Source: Planctomycetaceae bacterium
GTDB lineage: Bacteria; Planctomycetota; Planctomycetia; Planctomycetales; Planctomycetaceae
NCBI GenBank assembly: GCA_021732415.1
Contig: JAKFVC010000009.1
Location: forward strand, 1-64,000
Reading direction: 5' to 3'
Length of the DNA: 64,000 nucleotides
Shown here: one piece after another, positions 24,489-32,676 of the stretch
Position numbering within the stretch: the first letter of the stretch is position 1
Layout of the letters: each line of letters opens with the position of its first letter
Notes under the pieces: model-generated
Told to the model about the DNA's origin: nothing
Seen by the model: the letters and a program-made list of their open reading frames with translations, nothing else
The model's database searches: none
Position numbers and translations under genes: made by a program

Positions 24489-25832
24489 TTACAACAGATT
24501 GCTAGCCAGTTCAGCCAGTTCGCTCCGTTCGCCCTTCTCCAGCGTCACATGGGCGAATAGCGGTTGGCCCACCATGCGGTCGATCAGGTAGCTCAGCCCA
24601 TTCGAGAGCGAATCGAGATACGGATGATCGATCTGCTGGATGTCCCCCGTGAAGACGATCTTGGTCCCTTCACCCGCTCGCGTGATGATGGTCTTGATCT
24701 CATGCGGCGTCAGGTTCTGGGCTTCATCCACAATGAAGAACACGCGTTGCAGGCTGCGACCACGAATATAGGCCAGCGGCGTGACTTCCAGATGATTGGC
24801 CGCCAGCAGATCCTGCACTTTGGAACCGCCGCCAGCCAATTCAGCCAGCGGATGCCGCATCACGGCCATGTTGTCGTACAACGGCTGCATGTACGGATCG
24901 AGCTTCGCGGCGATATCTCCGGGCAAGAAGCCGAGATCGCGGTTGCTCAGGGGCACGGCCGGACGGGCCAGCAGAATCTGTCGATAGCGCGAGCGGCATT
25001 CCATCGCGGCCGCCAGGGCCAGCAGCGTCTTGCCGGAACCCGCCTTGCCGGTCAGCGTGACGAGTTTCAGCTCGTCATTCAGCAACGCGCGCATCGCAAA
25101 CGACTGTTCCGAATTCCGCGGTGAGATCCCCGATGCGGACAACTTGTCGATACGGACAAAGGCCTTCTCATTCGGATTGTAGGTGGCTAGGACCGACTTG
25201 GAACCATTCCGCAGCACGAAGTTTTCATTGGCTCGCGGTTGAGTGACGCAGTGCAGTTGATCGGCGGGAACATGCCCCCCGTTGACGAAGAACTGATTCA
25301 CCACTTCCGACTCCAGCCCTTCGATCAATCTCTTTCCGGTATAAAGCTTGTCCATGCTCTCGACTTTATCAGTACTATAGTCTTGAGCAGTCAGTCCGAA
25401 CGATTTGGCTTTCATCCGCAGGTTGGTGTCCTTGGTCACCAGCACGACGGGTCGCGGGGCCTCCTGTTCTTGCAGCGTCAGGGCGACGCTCAAGATGCGA
25501 TGATCGGGACAATCCTCGAGAAATGCTGTCCTGAGACGTTGATCGCTGCTGGCGTCGAGTACCACACGGATGGAACCAAGTCCATCTCCGAGTGAAGTGC
25601 CGGTGGCAGCGAGAACATCGCCGGTCAGCTCATCCAGGCGGCGTAAGAACGCTCGAGCCTGAAAGTTGATGTCCTCGTTCCCTTTCTTGAACCGGTCCAG
25701 TTCTTCGAGGACCGTGATTGGGACGGCAACATCGTTCTCCTCAAAATTCCGCAGGCAGCCTGCATCGTGCAGGATGACATTGGTATCGAGAACGAAGAGC
25801 TTGGAACCGACGTAAGACGCAGTTTCCCTCAT
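24489..25832 (-). CDS. PIN-PhoH ATPase (PhoH2/YlaK type)
   Basis: Protein of 447 residues. An AGGAGG site six bases upstream supports the start at 25832. The N-terminal part (about 10-145) is a PIN-domain ribonuclease ([10 protein letters not shown], with VLEELDRFK and [11 protein letters not shown]). The C-terminal part (about 245-447) is a PhoH ATPase: Walker [14 protein letters not shown] (about 258-270) and Walker [10 protein letters not shown] (about 365-373). Fused PIN-PhoH proteins are reported to unwind and cut RNA. In some bacteria they pair with a small antitoxin gene, but no partner is visible here. Cytoplasmic. Confidence 0.92.
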   Translation of the reverse strand: MRETASYVGSKLFVLDTNVILHDAGCLRNFEENDVAVPITVLEELDRFKKGNEDINFQARAFLRRLDELTGDVLAATGTSLGDGLGSIRVVLDASSDQRLRTAFLEDCPDHRILSVALTLQEQEAPRPVVLVTKDTNLRMKAKSFGLTAQDYSTDKVESMDKLYTGKRLIEGLESEVVNQFFVNGGHVPADQLHCVTQPRANENFVLRNGSKSVLATYNPNEKAFVRIDKLSASGISPRNSEQSFAMRALLNDELKLVTLTGKAGSGKTLLALAAAMECRSRYRQILLARPAVPLSNRDLGFLPGDIAAKLDPYMQPLYDNMAVMRHPLAELAGGGSKVQDLLAANHLEVTPLAYIRGRSLQRVFFIVDEAQNLTPHEIKTIITRAGEGTKIVFTGDIQQIDHPYLDSLSNGLSYLIDRMVGQPLFAHVTLEKGERSELAELASNLL

Positions 25833-26218
25833 TCCATCCTCCTTGATAGGCGACTTGATGCGGACTGCCGCGCCGAAATCCGACTCGGCAGAAGGATGGT
25901 ACCCTTAGCCTATCTCAGGGTCAACGGTATTCGCAGGTTATCCGGTCCGGACGCGGATGCTGTCGCGGGCCGAATCCGGCGCGGTGCCGATTGTTTCCTC
26001 GGATGCGATTTCTCATGCCTGATAATATATTATATACATCAACAGCCAGTCACAGGGGCATGCATTCCACGATTTAGATAACCTTCTCAGCAAATTCTCG
26101 CGCGGCGCACGGTGACTGTTCCGCCGGTCGCGAGTGATCCTTGTTCTCTAGAGTCGTCATTTGAAGTCCCGAAGACTCAACGAACGACAACCCATTCACG
26201 CGGATTTAACGGTCCGCG
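25833..26218. other. Upstream region of the PIN-PhoH gene
   Basis: Contains the ribosome-binding site of the gene ending at 25832 and an AT-rich patch around 26023-26042 that could hold a promoter. No gene is supported. A plus-strand 104-codon frame (25767-26081) runs over the coding start and looks spurious. Confidence 0.4.
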
Positions 26219-26275
26219 TGTAGCCTGACTCTCTGAGTCGGGTGCCTCCGAGAAGGTACCCCGACTCGGAGTCCC
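26219..26275. repeat. Inverted repeat of the CCCGACTC family
   Basis: GTAGCCTGACTCTCTGAGTC (26219 onward) pairs loosely with the reverse form ACCCCGACTCGGAGTCCC (about 26258-26275). Compare 34268-34325. Confidence 0.7.
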
Positions 26276-26359
26276 TCCACTCTCATCCCGACGGTGATCC
26301 TCAGGTTGAGGATGACCGTTTGAGGATAGTTTCATCGAATCTGCGATCCAGTAGGACAT

Positions 26360-26447
26360 TTAGCCACAGAAGGACACAGAAAAGCACAGAATAAAAGTAG
26401 AGGATTAATTCTTCATTCTGTGTTTTTCTGTGTCCTTCTGTGGCTAA
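26360..26447. repeat. Inverted repeat built from CACAGAAGGA units
   Basis: The left arm TTAGCCACAGAAGGACACAG and 13 more bases (26360-26392) is almost exactly complementary to 26415-26447, with a 22-base loop. A sister element lies at 28593-28694, so the two flank the hydrolase gene. A half-copy of the GGCTTACGCC-type element (26482-26506) follows. Confidence 0.85.
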
Positions 26448-26547
26448 TAACTCTTCTTAATATCGAAGCAAATTGTCCGGGGCCTTACGGCACCCGGCTC
26501 ACCTGATCAATCTGTGTTTTGCGGGCTATATCGCATGCCGGGAATGT

Positions 26548-28416
26548 TCACTCTTTCGACATGGCAGCTTCGACATTCGTCACTTCCAGATCTGGCCCCG
26601 TCTCTGCCTCCGCAAGTTGTTCCAGGTGCAGCATCAAAATCCGCCGCACCTCCTTCGTCGTCTGAATCGCCTGATGCACCTTGACGTGTTCCGACTGCAC
26701 GATCAACTCCGATTGGACTCCGTCCAGATGCGCACTCGCATACGAGACGACCCCGTCCGTCTGTTCCGCCGTCTTGCAGTGGACCCCGGCGGTACCGTCC
26801 GAAGTCGGCAGGACACCGATAATGGAATGGTAGGTCACCTCGACCGGCGGAGTCCGCGACAGCAGGATTTTCAGAGCGCGCGAATCGGGTGCCAGCAGTT
26901 CCACGCTGGTCGGGACGTGCCCTCCCGGCAGATCGGGGATCTTCCGAATCATCTCGCGAGAGGCCTCGGCCAGCGAACTGCGCAGATGGACGACGCGGTT
27001 CGCAATCTGGCCCGGCAGGCCGGGACTCAGCGATGATCCATGATGCGGTGTGGCAATGAAGACCACTCGCTTGACCGATTGTTGTCGCTCAAAAAAGAAG
27101 GCGCGACGCAGTTCCGTTTTCACCTTGGGGCTGAGGTCCAGGCTGTCGAAGGGTTTCTCACTGACGATTCTGAAGAGATCCTCGCCCCCGTCAATGGTCA
27201 TCATCTTGCACAGCAGTCCGCCCATGCTGTGACCCAGCAGAACCATCTGGTCGAATGACGGATCCTTGTGCTCAGGGTCCAGATCCTGCCGCAGCTTCAC
27301 GAGCGATTCGCGGAAGTCGGCCGCCGACGTGGGGAACGGATCACCCGTGGGATAGAAGTACGACCAGAATTGATAGCGGTCACGCAATGACGGATCGGCG
27401 AGCAAATCGTTGAACAACGGAGCCCAGGTGATCGGCGACGACGCCAGGCCATGCACGAAGATCACCGGAATCTTTCCCGGCTGATAGGGTTCCAACATAC
27501 AAATGCCCGAGTACTCCCGCACGCTTTCGGAGTGCAGGAAGCCGACATAAGCCAGCAGATCCAGTTGCGTTTGAGAAACGGTACTCGCCAGCGGCGTGGT
27601 GAAATCGGCGGCCAGGCCGAACTCCTGGCCCCGGACCACGGTGGTGGGAACGGTCATGGAATTGGCCAGTTGCAGTCGCGTGGGAATCTTCGAGCCACCA
27701 TCGAAATGCAGCACGATGGTCGCAGCGAAGGAAACCAAATCGGGCGAGTAGGGTTTGCCCTCGGAAGGAGTTTTCACGTGGCGATGGATCAGCACCGGAA
27801 CCCCGACCCCCGGCTGTCGGTGTCCGCGTTCGATGCCCACGACCTCCAGGTCATCGCACAGTTCCACCTTGCCGAATTCCGCCACATCCCGCGCGAACCC
27901 GACCTGTTCGACCGGGACGACGTCGCTGGTTCCCGGCAGCACCAATTGAGATTGCGGATTGAAGGTGCCCGATTTCAACGAGAGCCGCACGCACTGCGCC
28001 ACGGCCCCATTGTAAAGGTCCTTGGATCGCTGGAGCTGCTCGTCGTTCGCATCTGGTCTGCCCAGTACGAGGTACGACTGCCGGGCCGACGTGACGTACC
28101 ACTGGATCGCTTCATTCGCGGACTGGAGTTGGGCTGTCCGCCCCGCGTGGTAGGCAACTTCCGCCGTCGCCAGCAGTTTGGCTGGGTCGGAATCGGTCGC
28201 GGGATCATTCAACAGAGCCGTCAGGGCCGCCTTATCAGGCCGCCCATTGCTCATGAGCAGTCGTGACTCGGGCGAGACCGATTGAAAGGCGAGCAAATCA
28301 GGGCGGACGACGCGGCGCACGCCGATACTCGCGCAACCTTCCAGGCACACCAGGCAAATCAGAATTGCCCAAGTTCCCAGTAGCTGCCTTCGCCGCCACA
28401 GATTGACTTGGGCCAT
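26548..28416 (-). CDS. Lipoprotein alpha/beta hydrolase
   Basis: Protein of 622 residues. The start at 28416 gives a lipoprotein signal with lipobox LVCLEGC (Cys about 28). The middle is the hydrolase core: HGLASSPITWAPLFNDL (about 345-361) supplies the oxyanion loop, GHSMGGL (about 395-401) is the nucleophile elbow with the catalytic Ser, and a histidine of SIIGVLPTS/YASAHLDG near 550-580 could complete the triad. The N-terminal 300 residues (repeated helices, DEQLQRSKDLYN) are a separate, unrecognised domain. It is likely anchored in a membrane facing the periplasm. Substrate unknown. Confidence 0.78.
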   Translation of the reverse strand: MAQVNLWRRRQLLGTWAILICLVCLEGCASIGVRRVVRPDLLAFQSVSPESRLLMSNGRPDKAALTALLNDPATDSDPAKLLATAEVAYHAGRTAQLQSANEAIQWYVTSARQSYLVLGRPDANDEQLQRSKDLYNGAVAQCVRLSLKSGTFNPQSQLVLPGTSDVVPVEQVGFARDVAEFGKVELCDDLEVVGIERGHRQPGVGVPVLIHRHVKTPSEGKPYSPDLVSFAATIVLHFDGGSKIPTRLQLANSMTVPTTVVRGQEFGLAADFTTPLASTVSQTQLDLLAYVGFLHSESVREYSGICMLEPYQPGKIPVIFVHGLASSPITWAPLFNDLLADPSLRDRYQFWSYFYPTGDPFPTSAADFRESLVKLRQDLDPEHKDPSFDQMVLLGHSMGGLLCKMMTIDGGEDLFRIVSEKPFDSLDLSPKVKTELRRAFFFERQQSVKRVVFIATPHHGSSLSPGLPGQIANRVVHLRSSLAEASREMIRKIPDLPGGHVPTSVELLAPDSRALKILLSRTPPVEVTYHSIIGVLPTSDGTAGVHCKTAEQTDGVVSYASAHLDGVQSELIVQSEHVKVHQAIQTTKEVRRILMLHLEQLAEAETGPDLEVTNVEAAMSKE

Positions 28417-28592
28417 GACCGGGCCTTGGATACGCGAGAACACGAAGGTGCCCGGGGGACAGGTCCAGGCCGCGGGATCAATATCGCAGATCGGATTTTA
28501 GAGCAAGATCAAGTCGAATGGATTCTGCCGTGGGATAGGCATCCTGCCTGTCAATCGCCGCAGATGCTTATCACTGGCAAGGATGTTTCCAA

Positions 28593-28694
28593 AGGATTAG
28601 CCACAGAATGACACAGAAGAAACACAGAAAAAAAGAAGGAATTTCGATTCCTCAATTCTGTGTTTCTTCTGTGTTCTTCTGTGGCTAAATCCTT
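28593..28694. repeat. Inverted repeat, CACAGA family, extended arms
   Basis: The left arm AAGGATTAGCCACAGAATGA and 17 more bases (28593-28630) pairs with 28655-28694. The pairing includes flanking AAGGATT/AATCCTT. It is similar to 26360-26447 but differs in unit order and loop. It occupies the 303-base gap between two genes on the minus strand; nothing else is visible there. Confidence 0.85.
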
Positions 28695-28719
28695 CTCGAC
28701 CCGCGATAGCACATCGACG

Positions 28720-30558
28720 CTATCTACCAATCTGTGCCGTCTCAGCGCTGGTCTTCATCGGCAATTCAAAGCACGCAATTTCTTCCCCATTGCGGGCGAA
28801 CAACTTCCCGTGGGCAATCACCGGATGATTCCACGTCTTCCCTTCGATGACCTTCAGCTTGGCAATCTCCTGATGCTTTTTCGGTTGAGCCTCCACCAGC
28901 ACGGCCTCACCCGTTTCAGTCAACACAAGCAACAACTTCTGGTCCCCCAGCAACAGCACTTCACCATTGCCATAACCCCGAGCCTTCCAGGCCACTTTCC
29001 CGTCAGCCAGGTCGACGCAGATGAAGATGTTGCCATCAAATCCATACGCATGATCTTCCGACACGACAAAATCGTTGTAGTACGGCTTGAAGGTCCGCAC
29101 GGTCCAGACTTCCTTGGTATTCCAAGTCTCCCCTTCGTGCTCGACATGCACCCGCCGCGTGCCGACTCCCATGCCCGTGCCAATCAGGATGTCGGTGTCA
29201 CTGATCACCGCCGGCTGCACCACCCGGGCAATCTGTTCGGTCGGCCAGGCATGCTGCCAGAGGACTTTGCCAGTGACGGGCTCGAATGCGCTCAACCCGG
29301 CATCGGTCGAGATCAACAGTTGATCCACGCCGCAGACCTTCGACAACTGCGTCGAGCAATAGCTCAGACTCCCTTCGCCCGCCGTCCAGGCCAACTTGCC
29401 GGTGTCCGCATGATAGGCCACGACACTCTTGCTGTTAGCGGCACCTGCGAACACCGAGACCAGCCCTTCGACAACCAGTGGCGAGCTCGAAAAGCCCCAT
29501 TGCGGAATCGTTGCGGCAGTATCGGCCACCAAGTCGCGCGTCCAGATCACCTTGCCGGTGACTGCATTCAGGCAATTCAGATTACCGTTCGCACCCAGGG
29601 CGTAGATATTCCCATTATGAAACGTAGGAGTGCTGCGCGGCCCGGCCCCGGCGACGACTTCGAAGAAACGTGTCGTATCATGATGCGACCACAGTTCGGT
29701 CCCCTTGGCGGTGTCATAACACACCACAAATTCCTGGTCGCCGCGTTGTTCTTGTGTGTAGAGACGATCGCCGACAATCGTGACGGAAGACCACCCCGGC
29801 CCGATGCGATGCCGCCAGACTTCCCGCGGGGGAGCCTGTTCCCAATTCGTTCCAATCGTCACGCCAGCCAGTCGACCATCCCGCTGCGGTCCCCGAAAAT
29901 CGAGCCAGTCTCCCGGTTCCGCCGTCAGTTCCACTGGCAACTCGGCAGAGGCAGCGGCGGGGGTCTCAGCGGGTTTCTGGGCGGTTGCGGTGACGGACTG
30001 GGTCGCAGTCTGTTTAAGATACGCCTGGTGCTCGTCTTCCGCCGTAGGAGTCCACCGCCAACTGAACTTTGCATTAAAACTGCCATCCATTCCCTCCAGT
30101 CGCAATGTGCTACAGAACGCCCCCAGAGCCACAAACAGCAACAACAGGCCCGCTCGTCGCGCCGGCCAGGACAACTTCATCGTCAAGACCAGCCAGCCCA
30201 CCCACGCCCCCGCGACGATCGGGATGCCATAGAAAATCATGCCCATCGCGGGGAAATTGTTTCCGCAGACGACCATGGTCACAGCGGCGATGGCGATCAG
30301 GCCCCCCGGAATCAGCAGCCGGTCCGACCAGTGCAGGCGACTGGCGAACAGCCACCACAGAATGAGAGCCAGCACGCAGGCGGCTGGGGCCACGATCAAT
30401 CCAAAAAAGAATTGCGACGGCGTGGCTGCCCCGAGTGACGCCCAGCCGCGAATCACCGCCAGAATGCAGAAAATCGCCACTCCCGGCCATAATCGCAGTC
30501 GCGGTGGAGTCGTTGTCGGTACACTAGCAGGCTCGGCTTGCATTGTGAGATCACTCAT
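28720..30558 (-). CDS. Membrane-anchored PQQ-type beta-propeller protein
   Basis: Protein of 612 residues. The ATG at 30558 has a GGAG motif seven bases upstream; the frame could also start at a GTG at 30570. The N-terminus (about 25-165) has five hydrophobic segments (LWPGVAIFCILAVIRGW and so on). The rest is a propeller with the WLDFRGPQRDG motif (about 222-232) and blades such as NLNCLNAVTGKVIW and ISTDAGLSAFEPVTGKVLW. The topology suggests a periplasmic propeller tethered to the inner membrane. It is divergent from a MarR gene, and the shared region contains an inverted repeat that may be that regulator's site. Function unknown. Confidence 0.85.
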   Translation of the reverse strand: MSDLTMQAEPASVPTTTPPRLRLWPGVAIFCILAVIRGWASLGAATPSQFFFGLIVAPAACVLALILWWLFASRLHWSDRLLIPGGLIAIAAVTMVVCGNNFPAMGMIFYGIPIVAGAWVGWLVLTMKLSWPARRAGLLLLFVALGAFCSTLRLEGMDGSFNAKFSWRWTPTAEDEHQAYLKQTATQSVTATAQKPAETPAAASAELPVELTAEPGDWLDFRGPQRDGRLAGVTIGTNWEQAPPREVWRHRIGPGWSSVTIVGDRLYTQEQRGDQEFVVCYDTAKGTELWSHHDTTRFFEVVAGAGPRSTPTFHNGNIYALGANGNLNCLNAVTGKVIWTRDLVADTAATIPQWGFSSSPLVVEGLVSVFAGAANSKSVVAYHADTGKLAWTAGEGSLSYCSTQLSKVCGVDQLLISTDAGLSAFEPVTGKVLWQHAWPTEQIARVVQPAVISDTDILIGTGMGVGTRRVHVEHEGETWNTKEVWTVRTFKPYYNDFVVSEDHAYGFDGNIFICVDLADGKVAWKARGYGNGEVLLLGDQKLLLVLTETGEAVLVEAQPKKHQEIAKLKVIEGKTWNHPVIAHGKLFARNGEEIACFELPMKTSAETAQIGR

Positions 30559-30601
30559 GGAACACTCCACGGATTCAGTTTTTATTGTGGCTGGAGAAGC
30601 G

Positions 30602-30626
30602 GTACCGGTATATTATGGCCCGGTAC
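30602..30626. promoter_or_regulatory. Candidate MarR operator/promoter
   Basis: GTACCGG (30602-30608), 11 bases, CCGGTAC (30620-30626). It lies 39 bases before the MarR ATG at 30666 and between two divergent genes. The spacer contains TATTAT, which could be a minus-10 box. MarR proteins usually bind their own divergent promoters at such palindromes. Confidence 0.5.
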
Positions 30627-30665
30627 AAGAACTTGTCAACATGATGTTTGAGAGCTGTATTGCAG

Positions 30666-31106
30666 ATGGTTGAACCGCAGGACCTCGCCCCTTTGATGGC
30701 CGAATTCGGCCGTGGGTACACGCGCAAGATCTTCTCCGAGATGGCGCGCGTCAAAACGACGCCGGCTCGTGCGCGGTTACTGATGACGCTGCAATGTCAC
30801 GGCAGTTGCAAGATGACCGATATCGGCGGATATCTGGAAGTGACCCCGCGCAGCGTGACAAAACTGGTCGACGGCCTGGAGCAGGAGGGCCTCGTCGTCC
30901 GCGAACCGCATCCGCACGACCGACGAATTTCGATGATCCGCCTGACGCCCCAGGGGATGCAAGTTTGCAAGGAAAGCGCCCTGGCCAATCACGCAGCCGT
31001 CACGGCGCTCTACGAGCACCTCACGCCAGCCGATCGCCAGCACTTGGCTCGTATTTTGAACAAGCTGATTGAGGCATTGAATTCCCAGAGCAGCGAAACA
31101 GAGTAA
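30666..31106 (+). CDS. MarR family transcriptional regulator
   Basis: Protein of 146 residues from the ATG at 30666; the in-frame TTG at 30648 is a weaker choice. It has the MarR winged helix: TPARARLLMTLQCHGSCKMTDIGGYLEVTPRSVTKLVDGLEQEGLV (recognition helix about 58-75) and the wing DRRISMIRLTPQG (about 85-97), followed by a dimerisation helix. It most likely regulates the divergent propeller gene and itself, through the palindrome at 30602. The ligand is unknown. The HTH/nitrilase pair follows 47 bases later. Confidence 0.92.
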   Translation: MVEPQDLAPLMAEFGRGYTRKIFSEMARVKTTPARARLLMTLQCHGSCKMTDIGGYLEVTPRSVTKLVDGLEQEGLVVREPHPHDRRISMIRLTPQGMQVCKESALANHAAVTALYEHLTPADRQHLARILNKLIEALNSQSSETE

Positions 31107-31108
31107 TC

Positions 31109-31143
31109 AGGCGAGCCGAGCGGCGTAAGCCCCCGGATTCTTC
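31109..31143. repeat. Single half of the GGCGTAAGC intergenic element
   Basis: CAGGCGAGCCGAGCGGCGTA followed by AGCCCCCGGATTCTT matches the left outer arm at 16101 with a few changes. No complementary arm is nearby, so this is a half-element between the MarR gene and the orphan HTH gene. Confidence 0.7.
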
Positions 31144-31153
31144 TTGTGGCAAG

Positions 31154-31363
31154 TTGGCAACGTCAGAATCACCCCTGTTGACCGACGCTGAGTTGCGAGA
31201 CTTGGAACGCCGTAATCTAATTGGTGTTATGAAACAGACAAAGTGGAAGATCGCGGGAACGGGGGGCGCCGCCGAATTCCTCGGAATTCACCCGGCCACG
31301 TTGGCCTCGAGACTGCGAGCCCTGCAGATTTCCCGGTCGCTGGAGGACGAGTCGCATGCCTAA
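31154..31363 (+). CDS. Orphan Fis-type HTH protein
   Basis: Protein of 69 residues. It matches the C-terminal DNA-binding domain of sigma-54 activators: DLERRNLIGVMKQTKWKIAGTGGAAEFLGIHPATLASRLRALQI, where the final helix pair is the Fis-like helix-turn-helix. The AAA+ and receiver domains of such activators are absent. The best start is a TTG at 31154, with a weak ribosome-binding site, so the gene could be a remnant of a longer regulator. Its last eight bases overlap the nitrilase ATG, implying translational coupling. It may be a small DNA-binding regulator of the nitrilase, but this is inference. Confidence 0.65.
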   Translation: MATSESPLLTDAELRDLERRNLIGVMKQTKWKIAGTGGAAEFLGIHPATLASRLRALQISRSLEDESHA

Positions 31364-32258
31364 CAAAATCCCGGCACCGTTCACCGTGGCCTTGGTTCAA
31401 GCCGGCTCGATCCTGTTTGATACCCCGCGAACTCTCGAAAAACTCTCCGAGCTGTCCGCGACCGCGAAAGCCGCCGGCGCGAAGCTGGCAGTATTCCCCG
31501 AAGCCTTCATCGGCGGCTATCCGAAAGGCGAACAGTTCGGTACCACCTTGGGACGGCGGACCGCAGAAGGACGAGATCTCTTTCGAACCTACTTCGACAG
31601 TGCGATCGAAGTCCCCAGTCCCGAGACCGAAGTCATCGGTAACGCGGCGCGCGAAAACGAATTGTTCCTGGTCGTCGGAGTCATCGAGCGTTCCGGCGGC
31701 ACCCTCTATTGCACAGCCCTCTTCTTCGGACCGGATGGACAACTGCTGGGCAAGCATCGCAAGTTATTGCCCACCGCCCTGGAGCGCGTGATCTGGGGTC
31801 AGGGAGACGGTTCCACATTGACGGTGCTGGATACGCCGCTGGGCAAGCTGGGAGCCGTCATCTGCTGGGAAAACTACATGCCGCTGCTGAGGACCGCCAT
31901 GTACGCGAAAGGGATCCAGCTGTATTGCACTCCGACCGTCGATGATCGCGATTCCTGGATTTCCTCCATGCGGCACATCGCCTGCGAGGGCCGCTGCTTC
32001 GTGCTGTCAGCCTGTCAGTACTTGCCGGCCGCTCAGCCCAACGAACCCCCGTTGATCCGTGGCGGGACGTGCCTGGTGTCGCCGTTCGGAGATTTGTTGA
32101 TTGCTCCGCGGTATGGGTCTGAAGAGGTGCTGACGGCAGACATCGATCTCAATGAAATCACGCGAGGGAAATTTGATCTCGATGTCGTCGGCCACTACGC
32201 CCGTCCGGAGATTTTTCAATTGCATGTGAATGAGGCGCCGTTAAACACGGTTCATTGA
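31356..32258 (+). CDS. Nitrilase-superfamily carbon-nitrogen hydrolase
   Basis: Protein of 300 residues. The catalytic triad is visible: Glu in FPEAFIGGYPKG (about 48-59), Lys in KHRKLLPT (about 128-135) and Cys in ICWENYMPLLR (about 169-179). The CWEN(Y)MP form is typical of nitrilases, which convert nitriles to carboxylic acids and ammonia. A GGAGG site lies 10 bases before the ATG, within the end of the HTH gene. Its substrate is unknown. The tight overlap with the HTH gene suggests joint expression. Confidence 0.9.
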   Translation: MPNKIPAPFTVALVQAGSILFDTPRTLEKLSELSATAKAAGAKLAVFPEAFIGGYPKGEQFGTTLGRRTAEGRDLFRTYFDSAIEVPSPETEVIGNAARENELFLVVGVIERSGGTLYCTALFFGPDGQLLGKHRKLLPTALERVIWGQGDGSTLTVLDTPLGKLGAVICWENYMPLLRTAMYAKGIQLYCTPTVDDRDSWISSMRHIACEGRCFVLSACQYLPAAQPNEPPLIRGGTCLVSPFGDLLIAPRYGSEEVLTADIDLNEITRGKFDLDVVGHYARPEIFQLHVNEAPLNTVH

Positions 32259-32355
32259 CTCGCAATTTGATTTTCGAACTAAGAGCTGAATTTTGACGTA
32301 ATGATGTATCGAGTTTGTTGAGATTAGGGTGAATTTCGAACCTGTAGGGTTCGCA

Positions 32356-32556
32356 GAGAGTAGCCGGTGGTTGAGGAGCGGAGCGACGACACCACCGGTA
32401 AGAGCACCAGTGTGGCCGCATCCTGGAGGGATGCCAGAGAGATGAACCATTCGATATTCGATTCGCGGAATCTCTGCGATCCCTCCAGGATCGGAGACGG
32501 ATTTGGACGTTGTCCGGTGGTGTCGTCGCTTCGCTCCTCAACCACCGGCTACTCTC
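32356..32556. repeat. Nested inverted repeat with 43-base arms (GTAGCCGGTGG)
   Basis: Outer arms: 32356-32399 begins GAGAGTAGCCGGTGGTTGAG and is nearly the exact complement of 32514-32556. The inner pair TCCTGGAGGGATGCCAGAGA (32421-32440) and TCTCTGCGATCCCTCCAGGA (32471-32490) is nested inside. The 418-base gap between the nitrilase and ceramidase-like genes otherwise holds nothing I can support. Confidence 0.9.
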
Positions 32557-32676
32557 TTTAATCCCTCCGGGATACGTTTCGGAATATGTAAGACGCCTGC
32601 CTAGCAACTTCGACGAATGAGAACAAACTCCAAAAATCAGCGGCCCTTAACTTGTACTTTCCTAGCGAGATGACTT

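Noticed and set aside
26473-27036. Plus-strand frame opposite the lipoprotein hydrolase
   Set aside because: It is antisense to a gene with clear lipobox and nucleophile elbow.
28660-30438. Long plus-strand open frame (592 codons) opposite the membrane propeller gene
   Set aside because: It is the complement of a well-supported coding sequence; its protein is rich in Arg, Pro and Gln with no domain, as expected for antisense of GC-rich genes.
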